DNA from: Devosia lucknowensis
GTDB taxonomy: Bacteria; Pseudomonadota; Alphaproteobacteria; Rhizobiales; Devosiaceae
Reading direction: 5' to 3'
Length of the DNA: 64,000 nucleotides
NCBI RefSeq assembly: GCF_900177655.1
Contig: NZ_FXWK01000002.1
Location: 620,001 to 684,000 of the forward strand
Part shown: one piece after another, positions 37,092 through 45,246 of the stretch
Layout of the letters: each line of letters opens with the position of its first letter
How positions within the stretch are numbered: the first letter of the stretch is position 1
The notes under the pieces: model-generated
Databases searched by the model: none
Seen by the model: only the letters and a program-made list of their open reading frames with translations
Told to the model about the DNA's origin: nothing
Position numbers and translations under genes: made by a program

Positions 37092-38243
37092 GTGTCCCGC
37101 AAACCTCTTGTCATCACCACTGCCCAGGCCCGCGCCATCTGGATGCGGGCGCAGCGTCTCGATGAGGCTCAGCCCTTCGGTGCCGGGCCGGCGGCAGCAC
37201 AGGCGGCGATCGAGCAATTGGGCTATGTGCAGATCGACACGATCAACGTGATCGAGCGCTGCCACCACCATATTCTGTTTTCGCGCATTCCCGGCTACCG
37301 GCGCGCGGATCTTGCCGCATTGCAATCGGCCGAGAAGTCGATCTTCGAATACTGGACGCATGCGCTGAGCTACGTCCCGACCTCAGATCTCAACCTGTTC
37401 ATGCCGGCGATGAGAGCCTACCGCGACCAACCCAGCGCCTGGTTCGGCTCGGTGACGAAGGCGGAGGTCAGCGCCATGGTCAAGCGGCTCAAAGCCGACG
37501 GGCCGCTGTCGATCCGCGATATCGACGATGACGAACTCGTGGACAAGACCCATCCGTGGGCGAGCCGGAAGCCGTCCAAGCGCGTGCTGCAGCTGATGTT
37601 CTACCAGGGCCTTGTCGCCATTTCGGCGCGCGAGGGCATGGTCAAGACCTATGACTTGATCGAGCGTCACTTCGGCTGGGACAAGGCCCCACGACCCGCC
37701 ACCGAACGGCAGGTGACGGCCTACCTGCTCGAGCGGGCGCTGCGATCCCAGGGCGTGGTCAGCATGGATTCCATCTGCCATCTCAACGCCCCGGCCAAGA
37801 AGGCCGTGGCCGAGCTGATCGCGGCACGGGTCAAGGCTCGCAAGCTCGTGCCTGTGACGATCGAAGGCGCCGAAAAGGTGCCGCACTGGACGACGCCCGC
37901 GGCGCTGGACCAGACCGCGGCGACGCCAGCCAACCGCGTCCATATCCTGTCCCCCTTCGATCCGCTGATCATCCAGCGCAAGCGTCTGAAGCTGATGTTC
38001 GGCTACGACCACATCTTTGAAGCCTACGTTCCGGCGGCCAAACGCCGATACGGCTATTTCGCCCTGCCCGTGCTGGTCGACGACCGCGTCGTCGCCGCGG
38101 CGGACTTGAAGACCGACCGGCAGGCCGGAAAGTTGCTGGTGCAGAAATGGATCTGGCTCGATGAGCCAGGCGCCGAGGCGAAGGCGGCCATCGATGTCGA
38201 ACTGGGGCGGTTCGAGAGGTTTCAGCTTCAAGCCGAGGCTTAG
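37092..38243 (+). CDS. YcaQ/AlkX-like DNA glycosylase, winged-helix family
   Basis: A 383-residue protein of the HTH_42 family, whose E. coli member YcaQ removes interstrand crosslink adducts from DNA. The catalytic Q-x-D motif is visible as QIDTINVIERCHHH near residue 47, and the fold carries tandem winged helices and the conserved LSPFDPLIIQRKRLK stretch. Translation starts at GTG with AGGAA upstream. Repair of alkylation crosslinks, perhaps from natural mustard-type antibiotics, is inferred from the family. Confidence 0.82.
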   Translation: MSRKPLVITTAQARAIWMRAQRLDEAQPFGAGPAAAQAAIEQLGYVQIDTINVIERCHHHILFSRIPGYRRADLAALQSAEKSIFEYWTHALSYVPTSDLNLFMPAMRAYRDQPSAWFGSVTKAEVSAMVKRLKADGPLSIRDIDDDELVDKTHPWASRKPSKRVLQLMFYQGLVAISAREGMVKTYDLIERHFGWDKAPRPATERQVTAYLLERALRSQGVVSMDSICHLNAPAKKAVAELIAARVKARKLVPVTIEGAEKVPHWTTPAALDQTAATPANRVHILSPFDPLIIQRKRLKLMFGYDHIFEAYVPAAKRRYGYFALPVLVDDRVVAAADLKTDRQAGKLLVQKWIWLDEPGAEAKAAIDVELGRFERFQLQAEA

Positions 38244-38276
38244 TCAATCTCTGCTGTCTCCCCAGCCACGGTTCCG

Positions 38277-38347
38277 CCCTCGGGCCTGACCCGAGGGCCA
38301 CTCGCCCTTGCTGTGGCTTGGGAAAGTGGGCCTTGGATCAAGTCCGA
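38277..38347. repeat. REP-like palindromic repeat, copy 2
   Basis: CCCTCGGG-CCTGA-CCCGAGGG is followed by CCACTCGC and then TTGGATCAAGTCCGAG. The order and motifs match the copy at 16620-16700. It lies downstream of the YcaQ-like gene. Confidence 0.65.
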
Positions 38348-38541
38348 GGACGGCACCGGGTGTTTATGGATCCCAGTGTCACGCCCCACCGAATCCATAC
38401 ACCCGCCGCCATTCGCGCTGAGCGCTCACGGCCTTCTCGCCAAAATCGCTCCGCCGGAGCGAATTTACCTCCGGCACGGCTCGACGCTTTCCTTCTCGCA
38501 TTGCTCCGCGCTACAAAGCCCGTCGCGCTTTGGGGACTTAC

Positions 38542-39849
38542 ATGGCTACCTATACCGATATCGCCCGGCGGGTTTACAACCACACGTTCAAGCTCGATCC
38601 CATCGTGCGCAGCCTGCTCGATACCGATTTCTACAAGCTGCTCATGCTGCAGATGATCTGGGGGCTCTATCCCAAAGTCGAGGCCACGTTCAGCCTGATC
38701 AACCGTACGACTTCGGTGCGTCTCGCCGACGAGATCGACATCGACGAATTGCGGGCTCAGCTCGACCATTGCCGCACGCTGCGCTTTTCCAAGAAGGAAA
38801 TGATCTGGCTGGCCGGTAATACCTTCTACGGCTCCAAGCAGATCTTTCAGCCTGGTTTCCTGCGCTGGCTCGAGAATTTCCAGCTTCCCGACTACAGGAT
38901 CGAAAAGCGCGACGGGCAATTCGTCCTCGATTTTCCCGGGCTCTGGGTCGAAACGACCATGTGGGAAATCCCAGCCCTCGCCATCATTAATGAGCTGCGC
39001 TCGCGCGCTGCGATGAAGCACTACGGCCCGTTCACGCTCGACGTGCTCTACGCCCGCGCCAAGGCCAAGATGTGGGAAAAGGTCGAGCGGCTGCAAAAGC
39101 TGCCGGACCTCAAGATTTCCGACTTCGGCACCAGGCGGCGTCATTCCTTTCTCTGGCAACGCTGGTGCGTCGAAGCGCTCAAGGAGGGCATCGGCGCCAA
39201 CATGACCGGCACGTCCAACGTGAAACTGGCCATGGACAACGACCTCGAGGCGCTGGGCACCAACGCCCACGAATTGCCGATGGTGCTTGCCGCGCTGGCG
39301 CGATCCGATCAGGAGCTTATGGAGGCGCCCTATCGGGTGCTCCAGGACTGGAAGAGCTATTATAACGGCAACCTGCTGATCGTGCTGCCCGACGCCTTCG
39401 GCACGGACGCCTTCCTGCGGGATGCGCCGGACTGGGTCGCCGACTGGACCGGCTTCCGGCCCGACAGCGCCCCGGCCATCGAGGGCGGTGAGAAGATCAT
39501 CGATTTCTGGAAGGCTCGCGGCCGTGACCCGAAGGAAAAGCTCCTGATCTTCTCGGACGGGCTCGACGTCGACATGATCGAGGAAGCGTACCTGCATTTC
39601 GATGGCAAGGTGCGGATGAGCTTTGGCTGGGGTACCAATCTCACCAACGACTTCGAGGATTGCGCCCCCGCGCCCAATCCCGGGCTCAAGCCCATCTCCA
39701 TTGTCGCCAAGGTCAGCGAAGCCAATGGGAGGCCGGCGGTAAAGCTTTCGGACAATCCCGCCAAGGCGACAGGTGACCGAGCGGAAATCGAGCGATATAT
39801 CAGGGTCTTCGGGGACGCCGGCCGCGTGGAGCACGCTGTCCGCGTCTAG
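38542..39849 (+). CDS. pncB: Nicotinate phosphoribosyltransferase
   Basis: A 435-residue enzyme that joins nicotinate and PRPP, using ATP, to make nicotinate mononucleotide in NAD salvage. Landmarks are [13 protein letters not shown] near residue 25, the GTSNVKLA loop, the phosphohistidine region [10 protein letters not shown], and the SDGLD phosphate-binding segment. The ATG follows GGGGA at seven bases. The preceding 298 bases hold the REP-like repeat and no gene. Confidence 0.96.
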   Translation: MATYTDIARRVYNHTFKLDPIVRSLLDTDFYKLLMLQMIWGLYPKVEATFSLINRTTSVRLADEIDIDELRAQLDHCRTLRFSKKEMIWLAGNTFYGSKQIFQPGFLRWLENFQLPDYRIEKRDGQFVLDFPGLWVETTMWEIPALAIINELRSRAAMKHYGPFTLDVLYARAKAKMWEKVERLQKLPDLKISDFGTRRRHSFLWQRWCVEALKEGIGANMTGTSNVKLAMDNDLEALGTNAHELPMVLAALARSDQELMEAPYRVLQDWKSYYNGNLLIVLPDAFGTDAFLRDAPDWVADWTGFRPDSAPAIEGGEKIIDFWKARGRDPKEKLLIFSDGLDVDMIEEAYLHFDGKVRMSFGWGTNLTNDFEDCAPAPNPGLKPISIVAKVSEANGRPAVKLSDNPAKATGDRAEIERYIRVFGDAGRVEHAVRV

Positions 39850-40005
39850 GCTGGTCCGGGTGTTCAGGGCCTCGAGGAACCGCCTCGCTACAGGCAAGGC
39901 CCCTTGTCGAATCCACTAGGGAATTATCCCAATCATGTGGAGAAACCGTTCCTGCCATCACGCGTTAGTGACATGTGAACCATCGGCGGCCACATTGCTG
40001 CCGGG

Positions 40006-40019
40006 GGCTCTCCGGAGCC
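40006..40019 (+). promoter_or_regulatory. Hairpin overlapping a ribosome binding site
   Basis: GGCTC-TCCG-GAGCC folds into a tight five-base-pair hairpin; the loop and 3' arm contain GGAG, the only Shine-Dalgarno match before the small gene starting at 40024. Translation may therefore be damped unless the hairpin is opened. Confidence 0.35.
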
Positions 40020-40023
40020 ATTT

Positions 40024-40281
40024 ATGAGTCTTGAATTGATCGATATCGCCCTGGCCGAACGCCAGCCACACCCCAAACTTGCCGAACGAATGACTGGAAA
40101 GGTCCGCGCCGTCCTGACCGAAACCATTGGCGGACAGGAAATTCGTCACGAGATCATGGTCCCGGTGTGGATGGATATACAGACCGGGATGAGCGAGGAA
40201 GACATCGAGCTGGGCTTGATGGTGAAGGCCGCCGACATCGTCGGTCGTCTTAAGCAGCATATGGGAACGCCCGCGGACTAA
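40024..40281 (+). CDS. Small protein of unknown function
   Basis: An 85-residue soluble, slightly acidic protein with no signal peptide, membrane helix or motif that I recognise. The middle (VRAVLTETIGGQEIRHEI) looks like two beta strands and the second half like a helix ending in KQHMGTPAD. The ATG has GGAG upstream within a small hairpin. Codon use is like its neighbours. Its stop codon overlaps the stop of the convergent gene at 40278. Probably real, function unknown. Confidence 0.65.
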   Translation: MSLELIDIALAERQPHPKLAERMTGKVRAVLTETIGGQEIRHEIMVPVWMDIQTGMSEEDIELGLMVKAADIVGRLKQHMGTPAD

Positions 40282-40520
40282 CGCTGGCGTTGCCGACGCA
40301 TTTCTTCGAGAAATTTCCGCTGGATATCGGTCAGGTCGCGTTCGGCGGCCTGAGGCGAGACACGACGGATCGGCGCGGGCTGGTGCCGCCAGGCGGGAGC
40401 GGTCGCATAGGCTCTGGCGCGTTCGTTGAGCTTTTCGAACCGCAGGCGTCGCTCGTCCCGGATGAACCAGACAACGGTTGCCGCCACGATGATCCAAATT
40501 GCAGCCAATTCCCAAAGCAT
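40278..40520 (-). CDS. Small membrane-anchored protein of unknown function
   Basis: An 80-residue protein with a hydrophobic N-terminal segment (about residues 3-19) followed by a strongly charged, Arg-rich tail predicted to be helical (RDERRLRFEKLNERARAY). This is a single-pass inner-membrane topology with a cytoplasmic tail. No family is recognised. It is convergent with the small gene at 40024, and plsC lies upstream of nothing it shares. A real gene is likely, but function is unknown. Confidence 0.6.
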   Translation of the reverse strand: MLWELAAIWIIVAATVVWFIRDERRLRFEKLNERARAYATAPAWRHQPAPIRRVSPQAAERDLTDIQRKFLEEMRRQRQR

Positions 40521-40601
40521 GACGATCTCCGCACGAATGCGGGGCAGTCATAGCTAACGAGACCTTAACGGGGAAACGGGATCGCCTGTTAGGCTTAACC
40601 G

Positions 40602-41417
40602 CTAAACTTGTGCCGAGTCGCCGCCGACAGGCAGCTTGCCGCCGCGATTGAGCGCCACCAGCGTTGCCCGCACTTGCCCCTCCGCGACCTTGCTGACGGC
40701 CTTTCGATCGCTGCTTTCATTGAGGGGCATCGGCGTACCGAAGGCCACCGTCACGTCCTTGACGGGACCGGACAGGATCTCGACGACGTTCTGCTTGACC
40801 GACTTGGACTTGATCCAGGCGATCAGCGAGCGCTCGTTGCGGCTGACTGGCAGGCCCTGCAGCCTCGTATAGGCGATGGTAAGGGGCTGGATCACCACCT
40901 CCTTGGCGCCTGCGTCGATCATGGCATGCTGGGCAGCGCCGATCAGCGCCGAGCGGAATGGCAGCACGTGGGTGCCGATATCGGACTGTCCTTCGGCGAA
41001 AAGCAGGACGGCGTTGTTGCCTGCCATGCGCTGGCCCATCGCCTGGGCCGTGCGGCCGGCATCGGAACGACGGGTGCGGTCGACGTAGATGGTGCGCTGC
41101 AGGTCGGCCATCATGCCGACAAAGGGCCATTTGCCCACTTCGCGCTTGGCCACGAAGGTAACGTCGGCGACAGAGCCGATGGCGACGATGTCGGTCCAGG
41201 ATACGTGGTTGGAGACGAGAAGCGTCGGCCGTCCGGTCGATGGCTGGCCTACGACGGTGACGCGCAGCCCGAGAAAGATGCAGCCGACCCTGTGAAACAT
41301 CCGGGGCAGCACGCTCCAGCCTGGCAGGCGCAGCAGCAGAACCAGCGCCTGAAGCGGGATGACGACGATCATGAAAGGCACGAAGACGACCAGGAAAAAG
41401 ACAATCCTGAAGATCAT
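40602..41417 (-). CDS. plsC: 1-acyl-sn-glycerol-3-phosphate acyltransferase
   Basis: A 271-residue membrane-associated enzyme forming phosphatidic acid from lysophosphatidic acid. The catalytic NHxxxxD motif is H71-D76 in SNHVSWTD; the glycerol-phosphate binding motif is LLFAEGQSD. Hydrophobic N-terminal residues (about 5-30) anchor it. It overlaps the mur stop by four bases (ATGA), continuing the tsaB-rimI-mur-plsC operon. Similar genes in rhizobia include ornithine-lipid OlsA, so the acceptor is not certain. Confidence 0.87.
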   Translation of the reverse strand: MIFRIVFFLVVFVPFMIVVIPLQALVLLLRLPGWSVLPRMFHRVGCIFLGLRVTVVGQPSTGRPTLLVSNHVSWTDIVAIGSVADVTFVAKREVGKWPFVGMMADLQRTIYVDRTRRSDAGRTAQAMGQRMAGNNAVLLFAEGQSDIGTHVLPFRSALIGAAQHAMIDAGAKEVVIQPLTIAYTRLQGLPVSRNERSLIAWIKSKSVKQNVVEILSGPVKDVTVAFGTPMPLNESSDRKAVSKVAEGQVRATLVALNRGGKLPVGGDSAQV

Positions 41418-41866
41418 TTGGTCGGCACGTCCTTGTTCGCCTTGTCGCTGAGCGGCACCGCATAAAGCTCGAGCCGGTGATCCACAAGCTTGTAACCCAG
41501 GCGCTTGGCGATCACCTCCTGTATCGCCTCGATTTCCTCGTTGCGAAACTCGATGACGGTGCCGGAGCGGATGTCGATCAGGTGGTCGTGATGCTCGTCG
41601 GGGATGAGCTCGAAGCGGGCGCGGCCGTCCTTGAAATCATGCTTGGTGACCAGTCCGGCTTCTTCGAAAAGGTTGACCGTTCGATAGACCGTCGAGAGCG
41701 AGATACGCGGATCGAGTGCGGAAGCGCGACGGTAGAGCTCTTCGACATCGGGATGATCGGAGGAATCCTCGATGACCCGCGCGATCGTGCGCCGCTGGTC
41801 GGTCATGCGCATGCCGCGCGCCACGCAGGCTTCTTCCAGCGTGGGTTCGGAAGCTGTCCTGTTCAT
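41414..41866 (-). CDS. mur: Fur family regulator, Mur type
   Basis: A 150-residue metal-sensing repressor. The winged helix lies at about 20-85 (ISLSTVYRTVNLFEEAGL), and HHDHLIDI (92-99) is the regulatory metal site. The CxxC zinc motif of classical Fur is absent, and the sequence and locus (rimI upstream, plsC downstream) match the rhizobial Fur homologue that senses manganese, Mur. Whether it answers to Mn or Fe here cannot be read from sequence. Confidence 0.85.
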   Translation of the reverse strand: MNRTASEPTLEEACVARGMRMTDQRRTIARVIEDSSDHPDVEELYRRASALDPRISLSTVYRTVNLFEEAGLVTKHDFKDGRARFELIPDEHHDHLIDIRSGTVIEFRNEEIEAIQEVIAKRLGYKLVDHRLELYAVPLSDKANKDVPTK

Positions 41867-41904
41867 GTCAAACGCTCCTTCCCGTGACCGTCTTCGGGCA
41901 CGGG

Positions 41905-42384
41905 TTATCCAAGATCACGGGCCATGACAAGCGCGGTGGCAGCAGTGCCATCGGGCCGCGCATAGTAGCCCTTGCGCGCCGAAATCGTCTCGAAACCCAG
42001 CTTCTGGTAGAGCCGAATGGCAGGCTGGTTCTGCTCGTCGACTTCGAGGAACATGCGCCGGGCGGGCGACATCATCAGGTCCGCGAAGACGGCATCCATC
42101 AAGGCACGCCCCAGGCCCTTGCCGCGCCAGCGCGGCTCCACGGCGATGGTCAGGAGCTCGGCTTCGTCGGCGACGGTGCGGATCAGCGCAAAGCCGGCTA
42201 TGCGCCGCTTCGCGTCGCCGGCGATATAGGTCGGGGTGTTGCGGTCCTCGAGAAAGCTCGCGAAGTCGGTCGTCGGCCAGCCCCGATAGAAGCTTTGTCC
42301 ATGAATGCGTGCGAGATCCTTGGCATCACCGGTTTCGGCCGGCTCGATGTGAAGTCCGCCCGGGGCCATCCAGAATTTCATCAT
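41905..42384 (-). CDS. rimI: Ribosomal protein S18-alanine N-acetyltransferase
   Basis: A 159-residue GNAT enzyme. The acetyl-CoA loop is VEPRWRGKGLGRALM and the C-terminal QPAIRLYQKLGF is typical of RimI, which acetylates S18; in some bacteria it acts with the TsaB/TsaD system locus. The start overlaps the tsaB stop by four bases. A double ATG makes the first residue uncertain. mur follows after 38 bases. Confidence 0.88.
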   Translation of the reverse strand: MMKFWMAPGGLHIEPAETGDAKDLARIHGQSFYRGWPTTDFASFLEDRNTPTYIAGDAKRRIAGFALIRTVADEAELLTIAVEPRWRGKGLGRALMDAVFADLMMSPARRMFLEVDEQNQPAIRLYQKLGFETISARKGYYARPDGTAATALVMARDLG

Positions 42385-42992
42385 GAAACGCGTCTCGGGA
42401 TGCGCGCGGCATCCTGTGGCTTGGCGTCGGCATCGCGCACATAACTGGCGTGCGGTGGGTAGTCCCGGGGGTCAGCGACAGACGCGAAGCGCGCAACCGC
42501 CCCAATATCGACGAAGGGCGACTCGATGAGTGTGGCATCGGTCGGAACGGCCGCCCGTGCGGCAGCCATCGACAGGAGACGCGGACCACCTTGCGTGCGG
42601 CCGGGTGCGGTGAAAAGTTCCAGGTATGCTTCGTCGCGGCGGGCATCGATCAGAACGACCGACGGCCCTTGCGGCGCCGCCAGTGAGATGGCCAACAGGC
42701 TCGGTATGCCCAGCACCGGAACTTTGCGCGCGACGCCGAGGCCGCGGGCGGCCGATAGTCCGATACGCAGCCCGGTGAACGACCCCGGACCTGTCGTCAC
42801 CGCGACGCGCTCGATCGCATCATAGCCCAGGCCGTTGCGCGCCAGCAGCGTGGCGAGGCGGTCAAAGAAAATTTCGGCATGGCCCTTGGCGATATCCTCC
42901 ACCAGGCAATCGACGGTCCCATCGGCGCGCAGGAGCGCCAGTTGCAGCCGGGGCGCGGCGGTGTCGATGGCAAGGGTTATCGGTTGGGTCAT
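42381..42992 (-). CDS. tsaB: tRNA threonylcarbamoyladenosine biosynthesis protein TsaB
   Basis: A 203-residue ASKHA-fold partner of TsaD in making t6A37 on tRNAs reading ANN codons. AIDTAAPRLQLAL near the start and VTTGPGSFTGLRIGLSAARG at about 70 are diagnostic. The ATG at 42992 is chosen since AAGGA lies four bases upstream; the ATG at 43007 lacks this. It is the first gene of the tsaB-rimI-mur-plsC operon. Confidence 0.93.
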   Translation of the reverse strand: MTQPITLAIDTAAPRLQLALLRADGTVDCLVEDIAKGHAEIFFDRLATLLARNGLGYDAIERVAVTTGPGSFTGLRIGLSAARGLGVARKVPVLGIPSLLAISLAAPQGPSVVLIDARRDEAYLELFTAPGRTQGGPRLLSMAAARAAVPTDATLIESPFVDIGAVARFASVADPRDYPPHASYVRDADAKPQDAARIPRRVS

Positions 42993-43313
42993 GGTGTCCT
43001 TCGCCATCCGAGCATAGCTCTCCTAGCCATCTCACTTCAAATCGCTCCGCCGTCGCGATTGGCCGCCGTGGCAGATCCCCGGTCTCCCGATCGTCGGGCA
43101 ACTTGTTGTCCGGAGCCAGAGGGCAAGCTTCACGCCAACCGCTCCGCGCGTCCCCCAGACACTACAAGGCCGGGCGGCTGAGGGGTGTCCGACGCTTCAC
43201 GGCACTCCTAGCCCCCGTCCGGCGCCAAGTCTACCGCCAAACCACTGCCTTGACGCCCCGGCGGGGCGCGACCACCTTGCGGCAATGTCTGATGATTCGC
43301 TCGCGCATCGCCG
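42993..43313. other. Intergenic region between divergent tsaB and lnt
   Basis: These 321 bases hold no gene that I recognise on either strand. GC-rich short open frames occur but carry no start signal or family character. Promoters for tsaB and lnt should lie here; I could not pick them with confidence. Confidence 0.6.
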
Positions 43314-44927
43314 ATGACCTGGATGGCTGAAACCGCCATGCTGAGCCATGGCTGGCGCCGATTCCTGCTGCTGCTGGTGGCCGGCGCCATTGCAGGCCTT
43401 TCGGTGCCCCCATTCTTCCTGTTCCCGGCCCTGTTCCTGGCCATGCCCATCTGGGTCTGGGCGCTCGACGGGGCCGAGCGGCCCAAGGGGTGGCGACGGC
43501 TGTTCGGGCCGGCCTTCACCATCGGTTTTGCCTTCGGGCTGGGCTATTTTGTCGTCGCATTCCACTGGCTGGGAGCGGCATTTTTCGTCGATGGCGGTTG
43601 GGTAGTTGCGGCCATGCCGCCGGCAATCCTGGCGCTTTCGGCGCTGATCGCGCTGTTCTGGGGTCTGGCCAGCGCGATGGCGCATCTGACCTGGAGCCAC
43701 GGCTGGGTGCGCATCCTCAACCTTGCCGCCTGGCTGGCCGTTGCCGAGTTCGCGCGCGGGCACCTGTTTACCGGTTTTCCCTTCGACCTCTTGGGCTACA
43801 GCCTGACCGGCACCGACGAGATGATGCAGTTGGCCGCGGTCATCGGCGTCTACGGCCTGACCTTTCTCGCGCCGCTCCTTGCCATGACGCCCGCGCTGGT
43901 GTGGCCGGCCGACGATCGCCCGCTGACGCAGCGCCTCGCTCCGGTCTTCCTCGCGCTTTTCGTGATCGCGGCGCAGCTGGGTTATGGCTGGAACCGGCTC
44001 TCCACCCAGGCCACCGAGCGGCAGGACATCGCCATGCGTCTGGTGCAGCCGCTGGTACTGGAACACGCCGACTTCGGCAATGTCGACCCCGTGGCGCTGA
44101 TCGACCGCCTGCTGATGCTCTCGGACATGCGCATGAACCCCAATGACCAGGGGCTGGCTGACATAACCCATCTGGTCTGGCCCGAATCGAGCCTGCCATT
44201 TTTCCTCGAATCCTATCCCGAGGCATTGGCGCGCACTGCACGCCTGCTGCCGGACCAGACGACGCTGCTGGCCGGCGTGCCGCGACGGCCCTATGAAATG
44301 GGCAGCGCCGCGACCAGCGAGCCGCCCTACAATTCAGTCGTGGCCATCGATACCGATGGCGAGATCGTGGCCAGCTATGACAAGGCGCATCTTGTTCCCT
44401 TCGGCGAATACCTGCCGTTTGCCGGGTTCTTTTCGCAATTGGGCATCAAGCAGTTCGTGCCAGGGTCTGACGGCTGGTCGGAAGGCGACGCGCGGCGGCG
44501 CCTGATGAGCCTGCCGGCAGCCCCTGCCCCGCTCGTTCTCATCTGCTATGAAATCCTGTTTTCGGGAGATCTTGGCGACACCGCCGGGGCGCAATTCCTC
44601 CTCAATGTCACCAACGACGCTTGGTTCGACGGCTCCATCGGCCCCGCCCAGCATGCCCACCATGCACGGTTGCGGGCCGTCGAGGAAGGCATGAGCCTGA
44701 TCCGTGCCGCCAATACCGGGCTGACCTTTGCCACCGACCCCCTGGGGCGGATCACGGCACAGCTGGCTCCGGGCGAAATGGCGGCACTCGATGTGCGGCC
44801 GCATCAGAGGCTCGAAGCCACGGTGTTCCAGAGCGTGCGGCACTGGCCCTTCCTGATCGCGGTGCTGGCAGGCGTGCTATCGGGGTTCGTCGCTTCGCGG
44901 CGGGTCCGCAGACGGGCCATCCACTAG
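43314..44927 (+). CDS. lnt: Apolipoprotein N-acyltransferase
   Basis: A 537-residue inner-membrane enzyme that adds the third acyl chain to lipoproteins. The N-terminal half has about eight hydrophobic helices; the nitrilase domain (about 230-500) carries the catalytic triad E291 (WPESS), K357 (YDKAHLVPFGEYLP) and C411 (ICYE). A final helix lies near 508-525. Start choice between the ATG at 43314 and inner ATG codons is unsettled because no good ribosome binding site is seen. In many relatives it stands with corC and metK, not here. Confidence 0.92.
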   Translation: MTWMAETAMLSHGWRRFLLLLVAGAIAGLSVPPFFLFPALFLAMPIWVWALDGAERPKGWRRLFGPAFTIGFAFGLGYFVVAFHWLGAAFFVDGGWVVAAMPPAILALSALIALFWGLASAMAHLTWSHGWVRILNLAAWLAVAEFARGHLFTGFPFDLLGYSLTGTDEMMQLAAVIGVYGLTFLAPLLAMTPALVWPADDRPLTQRLAPVFLALFVIAAQLGYGWNRLSTQATERQDIAMRLVQPLVLEHADFGNVDPVALIDRLLMLSDMRMNPNDQGLADITHLVWPESSLPFFLESYPEALARTARLLPDQTTLLAGVPRRPYEMGSAATSEPPYNSVVAIDTDGEIVASYDKAHLVPFGEYLPFAGFFSQLGIKQFVPGSDGWSEGDARRRLMSLPAAPAPLVLICYEILFSGDLGDTAGAQFLLNVTNDAWFDGSIGPAQHAHHARLRAVEEGMSLIRAANTGLTFATDPLGRITAQLAPGEMAALDVRPHQRLEATVFQSVRHWPFLIAVLAGVLSGFVASRRVRRRAIH

Positions 44928-44943
44928 GCGGGAAAAACGCGAA

Positions 44944-45076
44944 ATGGCACGTCTCAAGGACATCGTCATCGACGCCGATCACCCGGCTGGCCTGGCTCGC
45001 TTCTGGGAGCGCGGGCGAAAGCTACGTGGTCATGAACGATCCCGAAGGCAATAATTTCTGCGTCTGCAAAGGGTAA
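44944..45076 (+). pseudogene. Remnant of a VOC/glyoxalase-like gene with internal deletion
   Basis: The first frame reads MARLKDIVIDADHPAGLARF, the typical N-terminus of small VOC proteins. After about 22 codons the typical C-terminus YVVMNDPEGNNFCVCKG appears in a different frame and ends at a stop codon. Roughly 70-90 middle codons are missing, and the junction, near 45010, is out of frame. So an internal deletion has destroyed a gene that once followed lnt after 16 bases. Confidence 0.75.
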
Positions 45077-45152
45077 GGCGCGATCTGCGCCCATTTTTGA
45101 AAGCCGCTTGGGAGCCCAGGCGGTTGACATCAACACAATACCAGCCCCAAGA

Positions 45153-45166
45153 TGACAACGTTGTCA
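45153..45166. promoter_or_regulatory. LacI-type operator before the ceramidase-fold gene
   Basis: TGACAACGTTGTCA is a perfect 14-base palindrome with the central CG typical of LacI-family sites, 80 bases before the ceramidase-fold gene. A TTGACA box lies 24 bases upstream of it. A LacI-family gene follows the target gene, making it the natural regulator. Confidence 0.65.
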
Positions 45167-45246
45167 GACGGCCCTTAGCTGGCCGGAACACCCGCTGAAA
45201 AAACATCCTCACAAGACCTCGGCGGGTTCATTTTGGAGGAAAATCT

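Noticed and set aside
38338-39897. 519-codon open frame on the minus strand
   Set aside because: Antisense to pncB; no family features.
43103-43330. 75-codon plus-strand frame between tsaB and lnt
   Set aside because: Arg/Ala-rich composition, no ribosome binding site and no recognisable domain; treated as intergenic.
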